From assembly GCA_964482955.1 (NCBI GenBank), contig CAYZZW010000011.1, forward strand, positions 3,684 to 67,683: DNA of 64,000 nt, given 5' to 3'. The notes below the pieces were generated by a model. The model ran no database searches. It was not told the DNA's origin and saw only the letters and a program-made list of their open reading frames with translations. The position numbers were made by a program, and so were the translations under genes. Positions 63,973 through 64,000 of the stretch are shown here, one piece after another. The stretch comes from JAPLSN01 sp964482955. GTDB lineage: Bacteria > Spirochaetota > Spirochaetia > Treponematales > UBA12059. Each line of letters starts with the position of its first letter. The stretch's first letter is position 1.

Positions 63973-64000
63973 TCACGCGCCTCCGGTCAGCGACATGAGC
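63973..64000 (-). CDS. 3' end of an upstream gene, probably ruvA
   Basis: Nine codons ending LMSLTGGA-stop run off the window edge, one base before ruvB. By position ruvA is the natural guess, but the visible residues are too few to identify it. Confidence 0.35.

Overview
The window is GC-rich and densely coded, with no rRNA, CRISPR array, prophage or intact insertion sequence. It reads as the chromosome of a diderm bacterium, most likely a spirochaete. The pointers are a mutS / ompH / bamA / tamB / tmk neighbourhood like the one I know from Borrelia and Treponema, a spirochaete-style PilZ protein, SpoVG beside CTC-type bL25, a dTMP kinase with a Thr-rich P-loop, and a combination of an outer-membrane assembly machine, MEP isoprenoid genes and chemotaxis genes. 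The assignment rests on recalled family features, not on a search.

Layout. 1-5960 (minus): a chemotaxis operon, STAS protein-CheA-CheR-CheB-CheY-CheW-response regulator, with a visible promoter at its head. 6001-13162 (minus): TilS, FtsH, an exported protein with DxDxDG repeats, and an HtrA-like lipoprotein protease. 13177-17766 (minus): NadC-NadB-IspE, then SpoVG, tRNA-Gln and bL25. 17873-18381 (plus): a lone, extremely acidic small protein with its own promoter and terminator. 18395-23478 (minus): bL21-Prp-bL27, a terminator, then Obg-NadD-YqeK-LCP protein-RsfS. 23524-29225 (minus): a CASTOR/POLLUX-type channel, LigA, two related membrane-anchored proteins and a DUF167 protein. 29380-31110: an MFS transporter, then a repeat-rich non-coding stretch. 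31111-34518 (minus): Mfd. 34636-36635 (plus): an exported protein, a pseudo-receiver/PilZ protein and an ArsR regulator. 36649-41494 (minus): MutS-IspG-TPR protein. 41563-49584: a STAS protein (plus) against TamB-BamA-OmpH (minus). 49650-50933 (plus): Tmk and a conserved hypothetical. 51148-53615 (minus): two exported proteins, one with DPBB and SPOR domains. 53794-61078 (plus): a seven-gene overlapping operon, NusG/LoaP-like factor-CapD-like dehydratase-DegT aminotransferase-three-subunit molybdenum hydroxylase-RsmI-like methylase. 61111-61881 (plus): PilZ-family protein. 61889-64000 (minus): RuvB-QueA with the tail of an upstream gene.

Two things stand out. First, the 53.8-61.1 kb operon joins a specialised NusG paralogue, sugar dehydratase and aminotransferase genes and an atypical molybdenum hydroxylase whose large subunit departs from the family at two active-site positions. 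Second, at least five genes or operon heads (nadC, the channel gene, mutS, tmk, the PilZ gene at 61111) have a TTG...-16/18-TAxAxT promoter whose -10 box ends only 5-9 bases before the ATG, with no Shine-Dalgarno sequence, which points to leaderless transcripts with a preferred -10 of TAGAAT.
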